Shown: positions 20,917 through 29,001, counted from the first letter of the stretch. The stretch: DNA of 64,000 bases from Collinsella sp. BA40 (GCF_008014645.1 NZ_VOWY01000007.1:62001-126000); one strand, 5' to 3'. Notes: generated by a model not told the origin, from the sequence alone. Numbers and translations: made by a program.

Positions 20917-21386
20917 TGGAATACGCCGTCTTCAGGCTCGCGATGCGATCGCTGGTCTTCCTCGTCGCGTTTGTCTTCTGCGTCTCGCACCTCGTGCGCA
21001 AAAGGGACTTCATCGACGCCGTCTTCCGGAGCCCGGACGAGGTGAGGAAGAGTTTCAGCGGCAGGAACGACGTCCTGTTCCTGAGGGTTTTGAACATCGT
21101 CCCGATGGTCGTGGCGGTCGCCACGGCGGCCTTCCTCGTCTGCGCCCTCCTCGACGTGCCCCGGATCATGGGCGGGGATTACCTCAGGGTCGAGGGCGTC
21201 GCGGTCGGCCGCGCGCACGGCGGGGCGGACGTTCCGAGCGAGCGCCGAGGCATCTCGGTGCGCGACGGCGAGACCGGCGAGGTCGTCGACCTCACGGTGT
21301 TCTCCGGATACGTCGACGACGGCGAGGGGCTCGCGGTGGAGTACCTGCCGCACACGGGCTACGGCGCGATCGTCGAGCGGGGCTGA
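20916..21386 (+). CDS. Membrane protein of unknown function
   Basis: A 156-residue protein with two hydrophobic helices (about residues 8-25 and 64-85) and a C-terminal soluble part of about 70 residues (LRVEGVAVGRAHGGADVPSE). ATG 20916 overlaps the TGA of the preceding gene, so the two are translationally coupled; a GTG three bases earlier is also possible. Last gene of the 18378-21386 run. The following 265 bp to the next gene contain no gene. Confidence 0.6.
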   Translation: MEYAVFRLAMRSLVFLVAFVFCVSHLVRKRDFIDAVFRSPDEVRKSFSGRNDVLFLRVLNIVPMVVAVATAAFLVCALLDVPRIMGGDYLRVEGVAVGRAHGGADVPSERRGISVRDGETGEVVDLTVFSGYVDDGEGLAVEYLPHTGYGAIVERG

Positions 21387-21651
21387 CGGATATTTGATAT
21401 GTTCGCTGACCGCATCGAAAGAGATGCTTGCGGAAGAAGCAGGCGGGCTTCTGCTTGCTTGATGCCCGAATGCTCGTCGACCTCCTGTTGGCAGCGGCTC
21501 GCAAACCGGTCTCAGATGCTTAGATCATACCGTTCATCTAATTTAAAAGCGCAGGTGAGCCGCTTGATAAGTATTTTTACGGACGCTTTCCGGTCCATGT
21601 GCTATAACCATCTGAAACATCTCCGGGGATGCATGAAGCGAAGGAGGGGCA

Positions 21652-22281
21652 ATGGAGGTCGGAAACCGGATTCGTCGTGAGCGGCAGCGGCTTGGGATTT
21701 CTCAAGAGGAACTTTCTCACCGAGCATATGTATCGCGCCCGACGCTTTCGCATTGGGAAACGGGCAGGACGCTCCCCGACGCGCAATCCCTGCTGGTTCT
21801 TTCCGAGATATTCGGAACGAGCATTGATGAGCTCGTGAAAGGGGATGTTGCAGAAATGGAAGAGATTGTCGATCGCGAAGCGCGGGTGGCCATAGGTAGG
21901 ACGCTCGCGCTTGCCTGCGTTGCCGTAGGTGCGGGAGTCTGTCTTGTCGCGGTCTCTTTTACCGCGCGCTATCTGGTGGGTTCCGTCGCATTTTACTCGA
22001 TGACGCTTTTGAGCATGGTGATGGGCTTTACGGTGATGACACGGGCGGGCGAGAGGGCCGTATCCGCTGCATCAGCCGCCGGGGTGCTTGCCGAGTTGGC
22101 TGCGGGCAAGTGCGCCGCTGCGGAAAAGGTCGTGCTTCGTGAGCGATTGGCCCACGAGATCGCGCGCGATGGCGTGCGCGACCCATACGCTCGCCTTGTA
22201 TTGAGCGCAGCGTGTGCGGTAGATATCGCATGCATGCTCGTGTGGTTTGCGACACTTATCCGGCCTGGTTTATTTGCGTGA
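21652..22281 (+). CDS. XRE-family regulator with a membrane C-terminus
   Basis: A 209-residue protein: HTH at residues 1-65 (RIRRERQRLGISQEELSHRA, LSHWETGRTLPDAQSLLVLS, SIDELVKGDV) followed by a linker and three hydrophobic helices (about 85-130 and near the C-terminus). The layout resembles paralogues at 24969-25589 and 26516-27136. Such proteins can sense membrane state or bind a partner there while holding DNA. AAGGAGGGGCA fixes the start. Operator not identified. Confidence 0.85.
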   Translation: MEVGNRIRRERQRLGISQEELSHRAYVSRPTLSHWETGRTLPDAQSLLVLSEIFGTSIDELVKGDVAEMEEIVDREARVAIGRTLALACVAVGAGVCLVAVSFTARYLVGSVAFYSMTLLSMVMGFTVMTRAGERAVSAASAAGVLAELAAGKCAAAEKVVLRERLAHEIARDGVRDPYARLVLSAACAVDIACMLVWFATLIRPGLFA

Positions 22282-22371
22282 TGTCGCCGTTCCGACGCAC
22301 GCGCTTGCCTTGCGCTTAATCGGGGTCGCTATGATGGGCCTGGTTTATTTCGGAGGTCATTGGGGACATCA

Positions 22372-22806
22372 TCAATAGCCCCAGTCGACAACCTTCCATG
22401 GGGCGCCTTGCGAGGGCCTGGTGAGAATCCATTGCCAGCCTTCGTATCTTTCGTTCGGCGAGAAGCCCTCGTCAGCTGCCCGCCAGTCTGTCGTGAATTC
22501 GGATAGCACGACGATGAGGTCCCCTTCGCCTTTTTGCCCATGCTCGAGCATTTCGTCCAGATGCCGGGTTTCGACTTCGCCGTCATAGCGGACCTCATCG
22601 AGCGTGCATCCCTCGAATTCCGACGCGAACTCCGTCTCGATGGCATTGAATGCGGCGAGGATATCGGCTTCGGTATAGCGGTCCGTGGATTGCGCGATGC
22701 GCTCGACAGATTTCACGTTTCCACCGGAGGGGCCGACGAGCGCCACCAGGATGCCAAGAGCGGCAAAAGCGCCCGCTATCGCGACGAGAGCCGTTTTCCT
22801 GTTCAT
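22372..22806 (-). CDS. Exported or membrane-anchored protein, DUF4829-like
   Basis: A 144-residue protein with an N-terminal signal anchor (residues 5-28, TALVAIAGAFAALGILVALV), no lipobox, and an extracytoplasmic domain. The pattern SEFTTDWRAADEGF ... YEGWQWILTRPSQGAPWKVVDWGY resembles small secreted proteins annotated as DUF4829 in Gram-positives. Function is unknown. It stands alone on the minus strand, convergent with the preceding XRE gene. GGGGGCGCA precedes the ATG. Confidence 0.65.
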   Translation of the reverse strand: MNRKTALVAIAGAFAALGILVALVGPSGGNVKSVERIAQSTDRYTEADILAAFNAIETEFASEFEGCTLDEVRYDGEVETRHLDEMLEHGQKGEGDLIVVLSEFTTDWRAADEGFSPNERYEGWQWILTRPSQGAPWKVVDWGY

Positions 22807-23082
22807 TGCGCCCCCTTGGGATTGCCGGGTTGAGTGCTCGGATCAAGATTCCTCAACGGTAGGTGACATCGATGTGAATTGCAACGCGGCGAGACCCGCT
22901 TTGTTTTGAATTCCGCAAGCTGTAGCGAGCGGTTTGAGGCGTACTTTCTTTGCAGGGCGGGGCTGCGCCGAGCTGTTTTGTCGCAACGCTGGGGCCCGAT
23001 CATTAGAAAACGGCGCCGAGCTCGCGTAGCCCGGCGCCGCCCAGAAACCCGCGGGTGGCGTGCAGGGGCGCCGGAAAGCGGG

Positions 23083-23210
23083 TATACTGGTAACGACTAG
23101 GGAGGCGTACGCCCTCCTGGATTTAGCTGGTGGGGTGAAACCCGCACGAACAGCCGCTCCTGCCAGGGCGGCTGTTCCCTTATGTGGCGAGTCTCACCCC
23201 TCGGCCGTTA
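23083..23210 (+). ncRNA. Candidate structured RNA convergent with the small hydrophobic peptide gene
   Basis: A promoter-like GGTATACTGG (TATACT at 23083-23088) would start an RNA near 23095. The downstream sequence has no ORF but several inverted repeats: GGCGTACGCC (about 23105-23114), AACAGCCGC with GCGGCTGTT, and GGGGTGA with TCACCCC enclosing the latter. The RNA would run into the 3' end of the peptide gene at 23208-23288. It contains CCCTCCT, complementary to that gene's ribosome site AGGAGGG. I infer an antisense antitoxin; the 3' end is not defined. Confidence 0.45.
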
Positions 23211-23288
23211 GAGAACGGCAAGAACAAATAGCGTGATCGATAGAACGAGCACGGCAGCTGCGAGCAGCATTGCGGTGAACTTCGCCAT
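23208..23288 (-). CDS. 26-residue hydrophobic peptide, candidate type I toxin
   Basis: Starts MAKFTAMLLAAAVLVLS and ends TLFVLAVL: one positively charged residue, then a single membrane helix to the C-terminus. The start has the best ribosome site in the neighbourhood (AGGAGGG, 6-7 bases upstream). A CCCTCC in the leader, about 20 bases upstream, could mask that site. The promoter carries a LexA-like box. These properties parallel TisB-type and holin-like type I toxins, which depolarise the membrane. There is no sequence identity I can claim. It could instead be a harmless small membrane peptide. Confidence 0.6.
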   Translation of the reverse strand: MAKFTAMLLAAAVLVLSITLFVLAVL

Positions 23289-23346
23289 GGGAACCCTCCT
23301 AACCCCCTGCAAGGACTCGGAGGGCACCGCCCATGTCGCTATGTCC

Positions 23347-23375
23347 AGTATACCATATAATACGAACATATGTTC
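23347..23375 (-). promoter_or_regulatory. Promoter with LexA-type SOS box before the small peptide
   Basis: On the minus strand TATACT (23347-23352) is a -10 element within GGTATACTGG, the same decamer as in the convergent promoter. GAACATATGTTC (23364-23375) is a perfect dyad fitting the GAAC-N4-GTTC core of Gram-positive LexA operators and overlaps the -35 position. Repression by LexA and induction by DNA damage are inferred. Confidence 0.6.
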
Positions 23376-23501
23376 TAGTTGGTAAGTGGTGGCCTGTCCT
23401 GACGGCATCGGGCGGTGCGATTCCGCATTGCGCTTCTGCTGTACCTTGTCTCCCTGGGGAATTGGGGTGCAATCCTTCTCATTTGACGTCTGGTCAATCT
23501 A

Positions 23502-23522
23502 CCTGCGGTTTGCAACCGCAGG
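23502..23522. promoter_or_regulatory. Perfect inverted repeat upstream of the XRE gene
   Basis: CCTGCGGTT and AACCGCAGG, nine bases each, are separated by TGC. It lies about 180 bp before the XRE membrane protein at 23701 and may be its operator. The rest of 23376-23700 shows no gene. Confidence 0.4.
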
Positions 23523-23700
23523 GTGCCTGCAAGTTGCGTAAAATGAAGCGCTAAGTTGGTGGTTCTCGCCGTGCGGCAACCGTAGTGTGTAAGTCGCCGG
23601 CAGGAATAACACCAAATGCTGGGATGCCGAACCCGAGTCGCAGCATTGCCTTGGCGCTGCGTCTCACGAGTCCTCGCGCCAGCCAACGAGAGGACCCATC

Positions 23701-24870
23701 ATGAGCTTCCGCACCAACCTGCAATATCTGCGCGCAGAGCGCCGCATGACCCAGGAGCAACTCGCTATGTTGCTCGGGGTGTCCCGCCAATCCGTCACCA
23801 AATGGGAGGCCGAGAAGTCCTACCCGGAGATGGACAAGCTCATCAAGATGTGCCAGGTCTTCGAGTGCTCGCTGGACGATCTGGTGACCGGGGACGTGTC
23901 CAGTCGCGGGGTTTCTGGCCGGGAGGACCTGGACGGCCGCTCCGTGGCGTGCGCGCCCACACCGATTGTCGACGGCGATATGCCTGCAGCCTCGTTGGTC
24001 GTCGCGGCGCACGACGCTTCCCTCGGCGCGCCCGCGGGGCCTGCGCGCGCACGTTTCTCCGCTGGTGCCTGCGCTATTCCCGCCGGTCCAGCTTCGGATG
24101 TATGTGGTTACGACGAGCATATGGTCACCTTTGCTCGCAAAATCGCGATCGGCGTCGTGCTTTTTATTCTCGGTGCGGCGGCCGCCATCTTCACCGACGA
24201 GGTCATGCATTCGGACGGTATCGTCCTCCTCGCGACGTTCGCGTTCGTTGCCACCGGCCTCGCATTTACCATTCCCGCGGGGATCGACCACGCCGCATTT
24301 GCCAAGGCGCACCCCTACGTCGCCGATTTCTATACGGTGGAGGAGAAGGCGACGGCCCGCCGCCGCGCGTCGATCGCGATCGTGGCCGGCATCGCGATGA
24401 TTCTGCTCGGGGTCGCGTTGGCCGGTTTGTTCGAGGTCGAGTTCAACGTGCAGGTATACGGCGATTCGCTGATGATGGTGCTGGTCGCGCTCGGCGTCGG
24501 GACGATCGTCTACTGGGGCATGCTCTGGGGGCGCACGGACCTTGCGGACTACAACAAGGAGTGGCTCGAGACCGTTGAGCTGAGCGATGACGAGTTGGCG
24601 CAGCTCGACCAACAGAGCCGCGAGGCGTACCTGCGCGTTAGCAACCCCAGGCATCGCGGCGCCGCCGATCGCAAGGAGAAGGCCTGCATGGTGATCATGC
24701 TCGTCGCCACGATGGTGGCGCTGGTATGGCTTTTCGGCACGTCCGCCATAGGCGCGTCCGAGGGTGTCTCCGGTCTGTTCTGGCTTCCCTGGCTCGTTGG
24801 CAGCCTGGCTAGCGGAATCGCTCTGGTCGTCATCGACGATGACGACGTCCAGCCTGGGAGCGATTGCTAG
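23701..24870 (+). CDS. XRE-family regulator with a multi-span membrane C-terminus
   Basis: A 389-residue protein. HTH at residues 1-70 (NLQYLRAERRMTQEQLAMLL, VTKWEAEKSYPEMDKLIKMC, LDDLVTGDV), then a low-complexity linker of about 70 residues, then at least five hydrophobic helices in two groups (about 145-200 and 220-275, then 325-380). The second half looks like a membrane domain of the type seen in DUF1700-like or HAAS-like proteins but is not assigned. GAGAGGACCCATC precedes the ATG. One of four XRE proteins within 6 kb. Confidence 0.82.
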   Translation: MSFRTNLQYLRAERRMTQEQLAMLLGVSRQSVTKWEAEKSYPEMDKLIKMCQVFECSLDDLVTGDVSSRGVSGREDLDGRSVACAPTPIVDGDMPAASLVVAAHDASLGAPAGPARARFSAGACAIPAGPASDVCGYDEHMVTFARKIAIGVVLFILGAAAAIFTDEVMHSDGIVLLATFAFVATGLAFTIPAGIDHAAFAKAHPYVADFYTVEEKATARRRASIAIVAGIAMILLGVALAGLFEVEFNVQVYGDSLMMVLVALGVGTIVYWGMLWGRTDLADYNKEWLETVELSDDELAQLDQQSREAYLRVSNPRHRGAADRKEKACMVIMLVATMVALVWLFGTSAIGASEGVSGLFWLPWLVGSLASGIALVVIDDDDVQPGSDC

Positions 24871-24922
24871 GCGACGGCTCCTCCATCGTGCCATTGGTTC
24901 ATCGGACGAATCGTGTCCTTCT

Positions 24923-24963
24923 CGCGCCCCGCGGCACCGAGCATTCGGCCGCCGCGGGGCGCG
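24923..24963. terminator. Bidirectional hairpin between convergent XRE genes
   Basis: Thirteen-base arms CGCGCCCCGCGGC and GCCGCGGGGCGCG enclose 15 bases. No long T-run on either side. Its place between two converging stops supports a terminator role. Confidence 0.6.
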
Positions 24964-24968
24964 TCCGT

Positions 24969-25589
24969 CTAATTCAGCAGCCCCCACGCGGTAAAGCCGA
25001 GTGCACCGCCGATGAGCGCCGCGGCGAGGAAGGTCAGTAGGTCATACGCCAGTCGGTGCTTCGTCGGCCATGCGCGGCGGGGGAGTGCCCGCGGATCGCG
25101 CTCGATCTCTGCTTCGCCGTTCATGAACGCGAGGATCTCGCGGTAGGTCACCAGGTCGTTCTCGCGCTTGATGCGCTCCAGGACCGTCGCGACGAGAAGC
25201 GCGCCAACCGCCGGGGCAAACACCATCCCCGCTGCAAGGCCCGTGCCCCAAGCCCTTTCCAGCCAAGTAAAGGCGGGCGACAACAGCAGGGCAAATGCCA
25301 AGACAAGTAGTGCGACCATGAGCAGGGCGAGCCGTACCATGCGCTTTCCCGCGAGCTTGCGGTCCCTCTCGACAGCCTCTTCCATAACGGTCACGTCTCC
25401 CTTCACGAGCGTGTCTATGGAGGTGTCGAACAGGATGCTCAGCATGAGCAGGCTCTGGACGTCCGGATACGTCTTGTCCCGCTCCCAGTTCGAGATGGTC
25501 TGGCGCGATACGTAGAGCTTTTCGGCGAGCTGCTCTTGCGAGAGGCCCATCGCCTCGCGACGCGTCTTGATCTGGTTGCTGATGTCCAT
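24969..25589 (-). CDS. XRE-family regulator with membrane C-terminus
   Basis: A 206-residue protein: HTH (residues 1-65, QIKTRREAMGLSQEQLAEKL, ISNWERDKTYPDVQSLLMLS, SIDTLVKGDV), a short helical linker (EEAVERDRKLAGKRM), two hydrophobic helices (about 88-140), the motif LERIKRENDLVTYREILAFMNGE, and a last helix. The same plan, the same length and shared motifs (DLVTYRE-LAF-GE) occur in 26516-27136, so the two are paralogues. GGGAGGTGACG supports the ATG at 25589. Confidence 0.85.
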   Translation of the reverse strand: MDISNQIKTRREAMGLSQEQLAEKLYVSRQTISNWERDKTYPDVQSLLMLSILFDTSIDTLVKGDVTVMEEAVERDRKLAGKRMVRLALLMVALLVLAFALLLSPAFTWLERAWGTGLAAGMVFAPAVGALLVATVLERIKRENDLVTYREILAFMNGEAEIERDPRALPRRAWPTKHRLAYDLLTFLAAALIGGALGFTAWGLLN

Positions 25590-25836
25590 CGTCACCTCCC
25601 GGTTGTGAAGGAGCGTCCCGCGGTCGCCGCGGCCGCGCCATCAAATCTGCCGTACATCTTACGCGGATGGGGTCATTCCTCGCTGCAAAATCTGTTTTGC
25701 ACGCGCCTGATCTGCATGTTCACCGATCTGGAGCGTCTGACGATACGAGACGGTCGAAGCGGTGCGGAAAACGGGTGCGCTTGGGGCCGAGTGCTTTTGA
25801 GCCGGGCGTTTCGCGCTGCGTGTCCGTCAGAGTGGA

Positions 25837-25991
25837 GCTCTCACCCCCGAAGTGAGTGACTTTTTCAGAGAGGCGTCGGTACACTGCACTGTGAGAAAGT
25901 GCTCATCTGGGAATATGTCGCTACTATTTAGCTTGCGCATACGCTGTTCATCGGGTGCCCGGGAAAAGTCACTCACTTCGGGGGTGAGAGC
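25837..25991. repeat. 155-bp element with perfect 28-bp terminal inverted repeats
   Basis: The left end (25837-25864) begins GCTCTCACCCCCGAAGTGAG and its exact complement ends the element at 25964-25991. The 99-bp centre has no ribosome site or plausible gene and lower GC content than the ends. The shape is that of a MITE or other non-autonomous element, or of a large structured RNA. I could not see target-site duplication. It sits in a 600-bp gene-free stretch (25590-26192), which otherwise shows nothing recognisable. Confidence 0.75.
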
Positions 25992-26192
25992 CGCAGCCGT
26001 GCGTAATGTGAGCGCGTATGCGCATGGCGGCACGGCCGATCGCGGCGTGGGCGATGCCGCAAGGACTCATTTTAGGGACAGAAACTAAACTGGGCGGGCG
26101 CAAACGTCGGCCGCCGTCTGATCGCGGCGCTTAATCATCCGTGGTGCGTTAGCATAGGGTTAATATATGTGGTGCGTTGAAGGGGTGCTGAG

Positions 26193-26447
26193 ATGAGAAA
26201 AATCACCTTCGGTGCGCAGATGATCGCCTGCTTCGCCGTCGCGGTTGCCGGACAGTATGCCGCCGCCGCGTTTGATAGTCCCATCCTCTTCAATATCGCC
26301 TCTGCTCTCGGCGGTATCGTCTTTGCCGTCCATCCCGTTTTGCCCACATGGGTCACCTGGGGAAATAAGAAAACTATGCTCAACGCGGTGAGGGTGGGCG
26401 GCGTACTTTCGGTTGCGCTCTCATGGCTGATCCGCTTTGACATATAG
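26193..26447 (+). CDS. Small membrane protein of unknown function
   Basis: An 84-residue protein with three hydrophobic stretches (about residues 8-26, 33-53 and 64-82), including IACFAVAVAGQYAAAAF and ALGGIVFAVHPVLPTWVTW. GAAGGGGTGCTGAG precedes the ATG. It lies between the inverted-repeat element and an XRE gene on the other strand. It resembles the membrane halves of small regulators, but has no HTH. Family unknown. Confidence 0.6.
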   Translation: MRKITFGAQMIACFAVAVAGQYAAAAFDSPILFNIASALGGIVFAVHPVLPTWVTWGNKKTMLNAVRVGGVLSVALSWLIRFDI

Positions 26448-26515
26448 GAGGGACGTGGGTCCAATATCTAGTTGGACGGGGCGATCGCCGGTTGCGAAAT
26501 GCGCCAAGTCTGCTG

Positions 26516-27136
26516 CTAGGCGAGGATCTTGATGAGCATGCCGATTCCGATGCCGATCGCTGCGCCCACGGCGGCGCCGAGGATGATCTTCAGGCTGTTG
26601 AGCACGCCCTTCTTCCATGGTTGCATCTCGCGCGCGTGCTGTCCGGCGAGCGTGCTGCGGTCCACGTGCTCCCCGCGGCTGAACGCCAGCACCTCGCGGT
26701 AGGTGACCAGGTCGTGCTGCTTCTTCAGGTGCTCGAGATTGGCGAACGCGATCAGCATGACGAACAGCGCCGCGAGCGCGAACACCACCGTGGGGATCGC
26801 GTGCCCGCCCCATCCCCATTCGTACTGAAGCGCGCCCCAGATCCCGAGCAGGAGAAACGCGACCGCACTCACCACCGCTACCGTCGAGAGGTTGTTGTAC
26901 TTCTTGACCGCCTCGTTCATTACCTGTGCCATGGTTTCCACATCTCCTTTGATGAGGGAGTCCACGGTCACCCCGAACACGTTGGAAAGCAGCAGCAGGC
27001 TCTGGACGTCCGGATACGTGCGGCCGCACTCCCAGTTGCTGATGGTCTGGCGCGACACGTAGATGCGCTCCGCCAAATCGTCCTGGGAGAGCCCGAGCTC
27101 CGTGCGGTGCTCCTTGATGTGCGAGCCCAGCTCCAT
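26516..27136 (-). CDS. XRE-family regulator with membrane C-terminus, paralogue of 24969-25589
   Basis: A 206-residue protein with HTH (residues 1-65, HIKEHRTELGLSQDDLAERI, ISNWECGRTYPDVQSLLLLS, TVDSLIKGDV), a helical linker (MAQVMNEAVKKYNNLS), two helices (about 85-140), LEHLKKQHDLVTYREVLAF and a final glycine-zipper-like helix (ILGAAVGAAIGIGIGMLIKI). AAGGGAGC upstream of ATG 27136. It is divergent from the efflux gene at 27494, whose control region it could bind. Confidence 0.85.
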   Translation of the reverse strand: MELGSHIKEHRTELGLSQDDLAERIYVSRQTISNWECGRTYPDVQSLLLLSNVFGVTVDSLIKGDVETMAQVMNEAVKKYNNLSTVAVVSAVAFLLLGIWGALQYEWGWGGHAIPTVVFALAALFVMLIAFANLEHLKKQHDLVTYREVLAFSRGEHVDRSTLAGQHAREMQPWKKGVLNSLKIILGAAVGAAIGIGIGMLIKILA

Positions 27137-27318
27137 GCGCGTGCTCCCTTGGGGTTCGGGGTGACCCCTGTCGAGAGTCACCATGGCATTGACGGGCAAA
27201 TCGTACCATCAAAGGTCTTTATGACCTGCCGCTGAGGGGTCGAGCCGGGTTGTCAAAAGGCTTTATAGTTGTGATGTACCTGGGGAAACGATATCTACGG
27301 AGCGTAGGGAGCATCGCG

Positions 27319-27346
27319 TTGCGCGGCGGGGCATGTTGCGTATAAT
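27319..27346 (+). promoter_or_regulatory. Promoter of the Mef-like efflux operon
   Basis: TTGCGC (27319-27324) and a perfect TATAAT (27341-27346) are 16 bases apart. The transcript would start near 27353, giving a leader of about 140 nt before the pump gene. Confidence 0.65.
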
Positions 27347-27400
27347 ATCCTGCACTCACGACCCGCTGCATAATCGACTATGGGAAAGGGGGGCTGCACC

Positions 27401-27430
27401 ATGCTTGCTTCCATGAGGATTTGGCTCTAG
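27401..27430 (+). CDS. Leader peptide MLASMRIWL upstream of the efflux gene
   Basis: Nine codons with a strong ribosome site (AAGGGGGG, 7 bases upstream of the ATG), ending in TAG 63 bases before the pump gene. The ASMR core recalls the leader peptides of macrolide-inducible genes (MTASMRLR of mef and msr), where drug-bound ribosomes stall around the Arg. The similarity is short but sits in exactly the expected place. Function is inferred. Confidence 0.6.
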   Translation: MLASMRIWL

Positions 27431-27434
27431 CCAC

Positions 27435-27461
27435 GGTCGCGTGAGCGACCGGTACTTCGCT
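27435..27461 (+). promoter_or_regulatory. Mutually exclusive hairpins in the efflux leader
   Basis: GGTCGC/GCGACC (27435-27440 and 27445-27450) with a GTGA loop overlaps an alternative stem AGCGA/TCGCT (27444-27448 and 27457-27461). Only one can form at a time. This is the architecture of an attenuator, though no T-run marks a terminator, so translational control or loss of RNA stability is as likely. Confidence 0.45.
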
Positions 27462-27493
27462 GCATATCACCGATCGCATCAAAGGATTATTCC

Positions 27494-28744
27494 ATGACAC
27501 AATCGAATCCTCGCGCTTCTTGGAGGCGCTCGCTCGCCATCGTCTGGATCGGCGAGTTCTTCTCCGTGCTCACGAGCTCCATCTTGCAGATGGGCCTCAT
27601 CTGGCACGTCACCCTCACCACCGGCTCCGCGAGCGCCCTGTCGTTCGTGAGCCTCGCGGCCTTCTTGCCCATGGCGCTCCTCGGCGCCTTCGCGGGCACC
27701 ATCGTGGACCGCACGTCCATCAGGCGTCTCATGATCGGCGCCGACCTCTTCATCGCGGCCGTGAGCCTCACGCTCGTCTTCGGCTCGCTTCAAGGCGACC
27801 TTTCCGTCGCCGCCGTGGCGGCGGTGCTGTTCGTCCGTGCGCTGGGCAGTACGCTCCATACGCCCGCCTTCAACGCGCTCACGCCGCTCGTCGCCCCGCC
27901 CGAGGCGCTCGGCAAGCTGGCGGGCATGCTGCAGTTCATGCAGTCGGGCAGCTACATCATCGGCAACGCCATCGCCGCGGTGATCTACCCGGCGTTCGGC
28001 CTGACCTTCATGATCGCTCTCGACGTCGCCGGCGCGGTGCTCGCGAGCATCGCGGTTGCGGTCTCTGGCATCAAGACGCCGGCGCCCGAGCGTCGCACGC
28101 CCGAGGAGAACGCCGAGGCGTCGCGCCATGCGGTGCGGGCCTTCCTATCGGAGACGGCAGGCGGCTATCACGAGCTCAAGCGCCATCGCGGCCTGTTCGC
28201 CATGCTCTGGATCGGCTTCGCGTTCTCGGTGCTGTTCTCGCCCATATCCGCGCTGTTCCCGCTCATGGTGTTCGACCATTTCGGGGGCACTGCAACGCAG
28301 TCGGCCATCGCGGAGATCGCGTTCTCGGTCGGCATGATCGCGGCGAGCGGCTGGATCGGGGCGACGGGCGGCCTCAAGAACCGCGCACTCTCGTTCACGC
28401 TGGCCATCGCCCTTTTCGGCGCGGTTACGCTCGCGGGCGGCCTCGTGCCCCCTTCGGCGCTCGTCGTTTTCTTGGGCCTCACGTTCGCGATGGGCGTGTC
28501 GAGTCCGCTCTACAGTGCGCCGCAGATGGCGCTCATGCAGGAACGCGTCGATCCCGAGTGCATGGGCCGCGTCTTCGGCCTGTACGGGGCGGTCTGCAGC
28601 TGGGCCATGCCCGTGGGCCTTATCGCATCGACCCTGTTTGCGGACGCCATCGGCGCGAGCGTGTGCTTCGTGCTCATCGGTGCGGCGATGATGATTCTCG
28701 CGGGAATCACCTGGGCGATCCCGAGCATCAGGAAGATCGGGTAG
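27494..28744 (+). CDS. MFS efflux transporter, Mef-like
   Basis: A 416-residue, 12-helix major facilitator. The N-terminus (VWIGEFFSVLTSSILQMGLI, ASALSFVSLAAFLPMALLGA, GTIVDRTSIRRLMIGADLFI) follows Mef(A) macrolide pumps motif by motif: the TSSILQM segment, the SLAAFLP helix and the D-R-x-x-x-x-x-x-M-I-G-A-D loop. It should export a drug by proton exchange; a macrolide is the best guess given the leader peptide. AAAGGA precedes the ATG. GC-rich like its neighbours, so an indigenous or long-resident member. Confidence 0.82.
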   Translation: MTQSNPRASWRRSLAIVWIGEFFSVLTSSILQMGLIWHVTLTTGSASALSFVSLAAFLPMALLGAFAGTIVDRTSIRRLMIGADLFIAAVSLTLVFGSLQGDLSVAAVAAVLFVRALGSTLHTPAFNALTPLVAPPEALGKLAGMLQFMQSGSYIIGNAIAAVIYPAFGLTFMIALDVAGAVLASIAVAVSGIKTPAPERRTPEENAEASRHAVRAFLSETAGGYHELKRHRGLFAMLWIGFAFSVLFSPISALFPLMVFDHFGGTATQSAIAEIAFSVGMIAASGWIGATGGLKNRALSFTLAIALFGAVTLAGGLVPPSALVVFLGLTFAMGVSSPLYSAPQMALMQERVDPECMGRVFGLYGAVCSWAMPVGLIASTLFADAIGASVCFVLIGAAMMILAGITWAIPSIRKIG

Positions 28745-29001
28745 CGCTTCGGAGGAGCGCGTTTCGTTTCGGGCGGCGCGTAGGGTCGCTGCGACGTGAG
28801 GGGCGGTCGACGGTGTGCCCACGAGGGCGCCGTCGGCCGCCCTTCTGCTCGGCGCGGAGGGCCTGGAGCCGCTTCCCGTCCGGTCGGTGAGCGCCTGCTG
28901 TTCCGCCGCTTGCCGACGCTCGGCGCCTTGCGATGCGCGAACCCTATCGGTCTGGTAGTGTTTCCTGCAGTTTATCTCCAGAGCCCGAGGTGGTGGTTTC
29001 C

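Noticed and set aside
25852-26088. Small frames running through the inverted-repeat element on both strands
   Set aside because: They read through both terminal repeats, lack ribosome sites and have no protein-like pattern.
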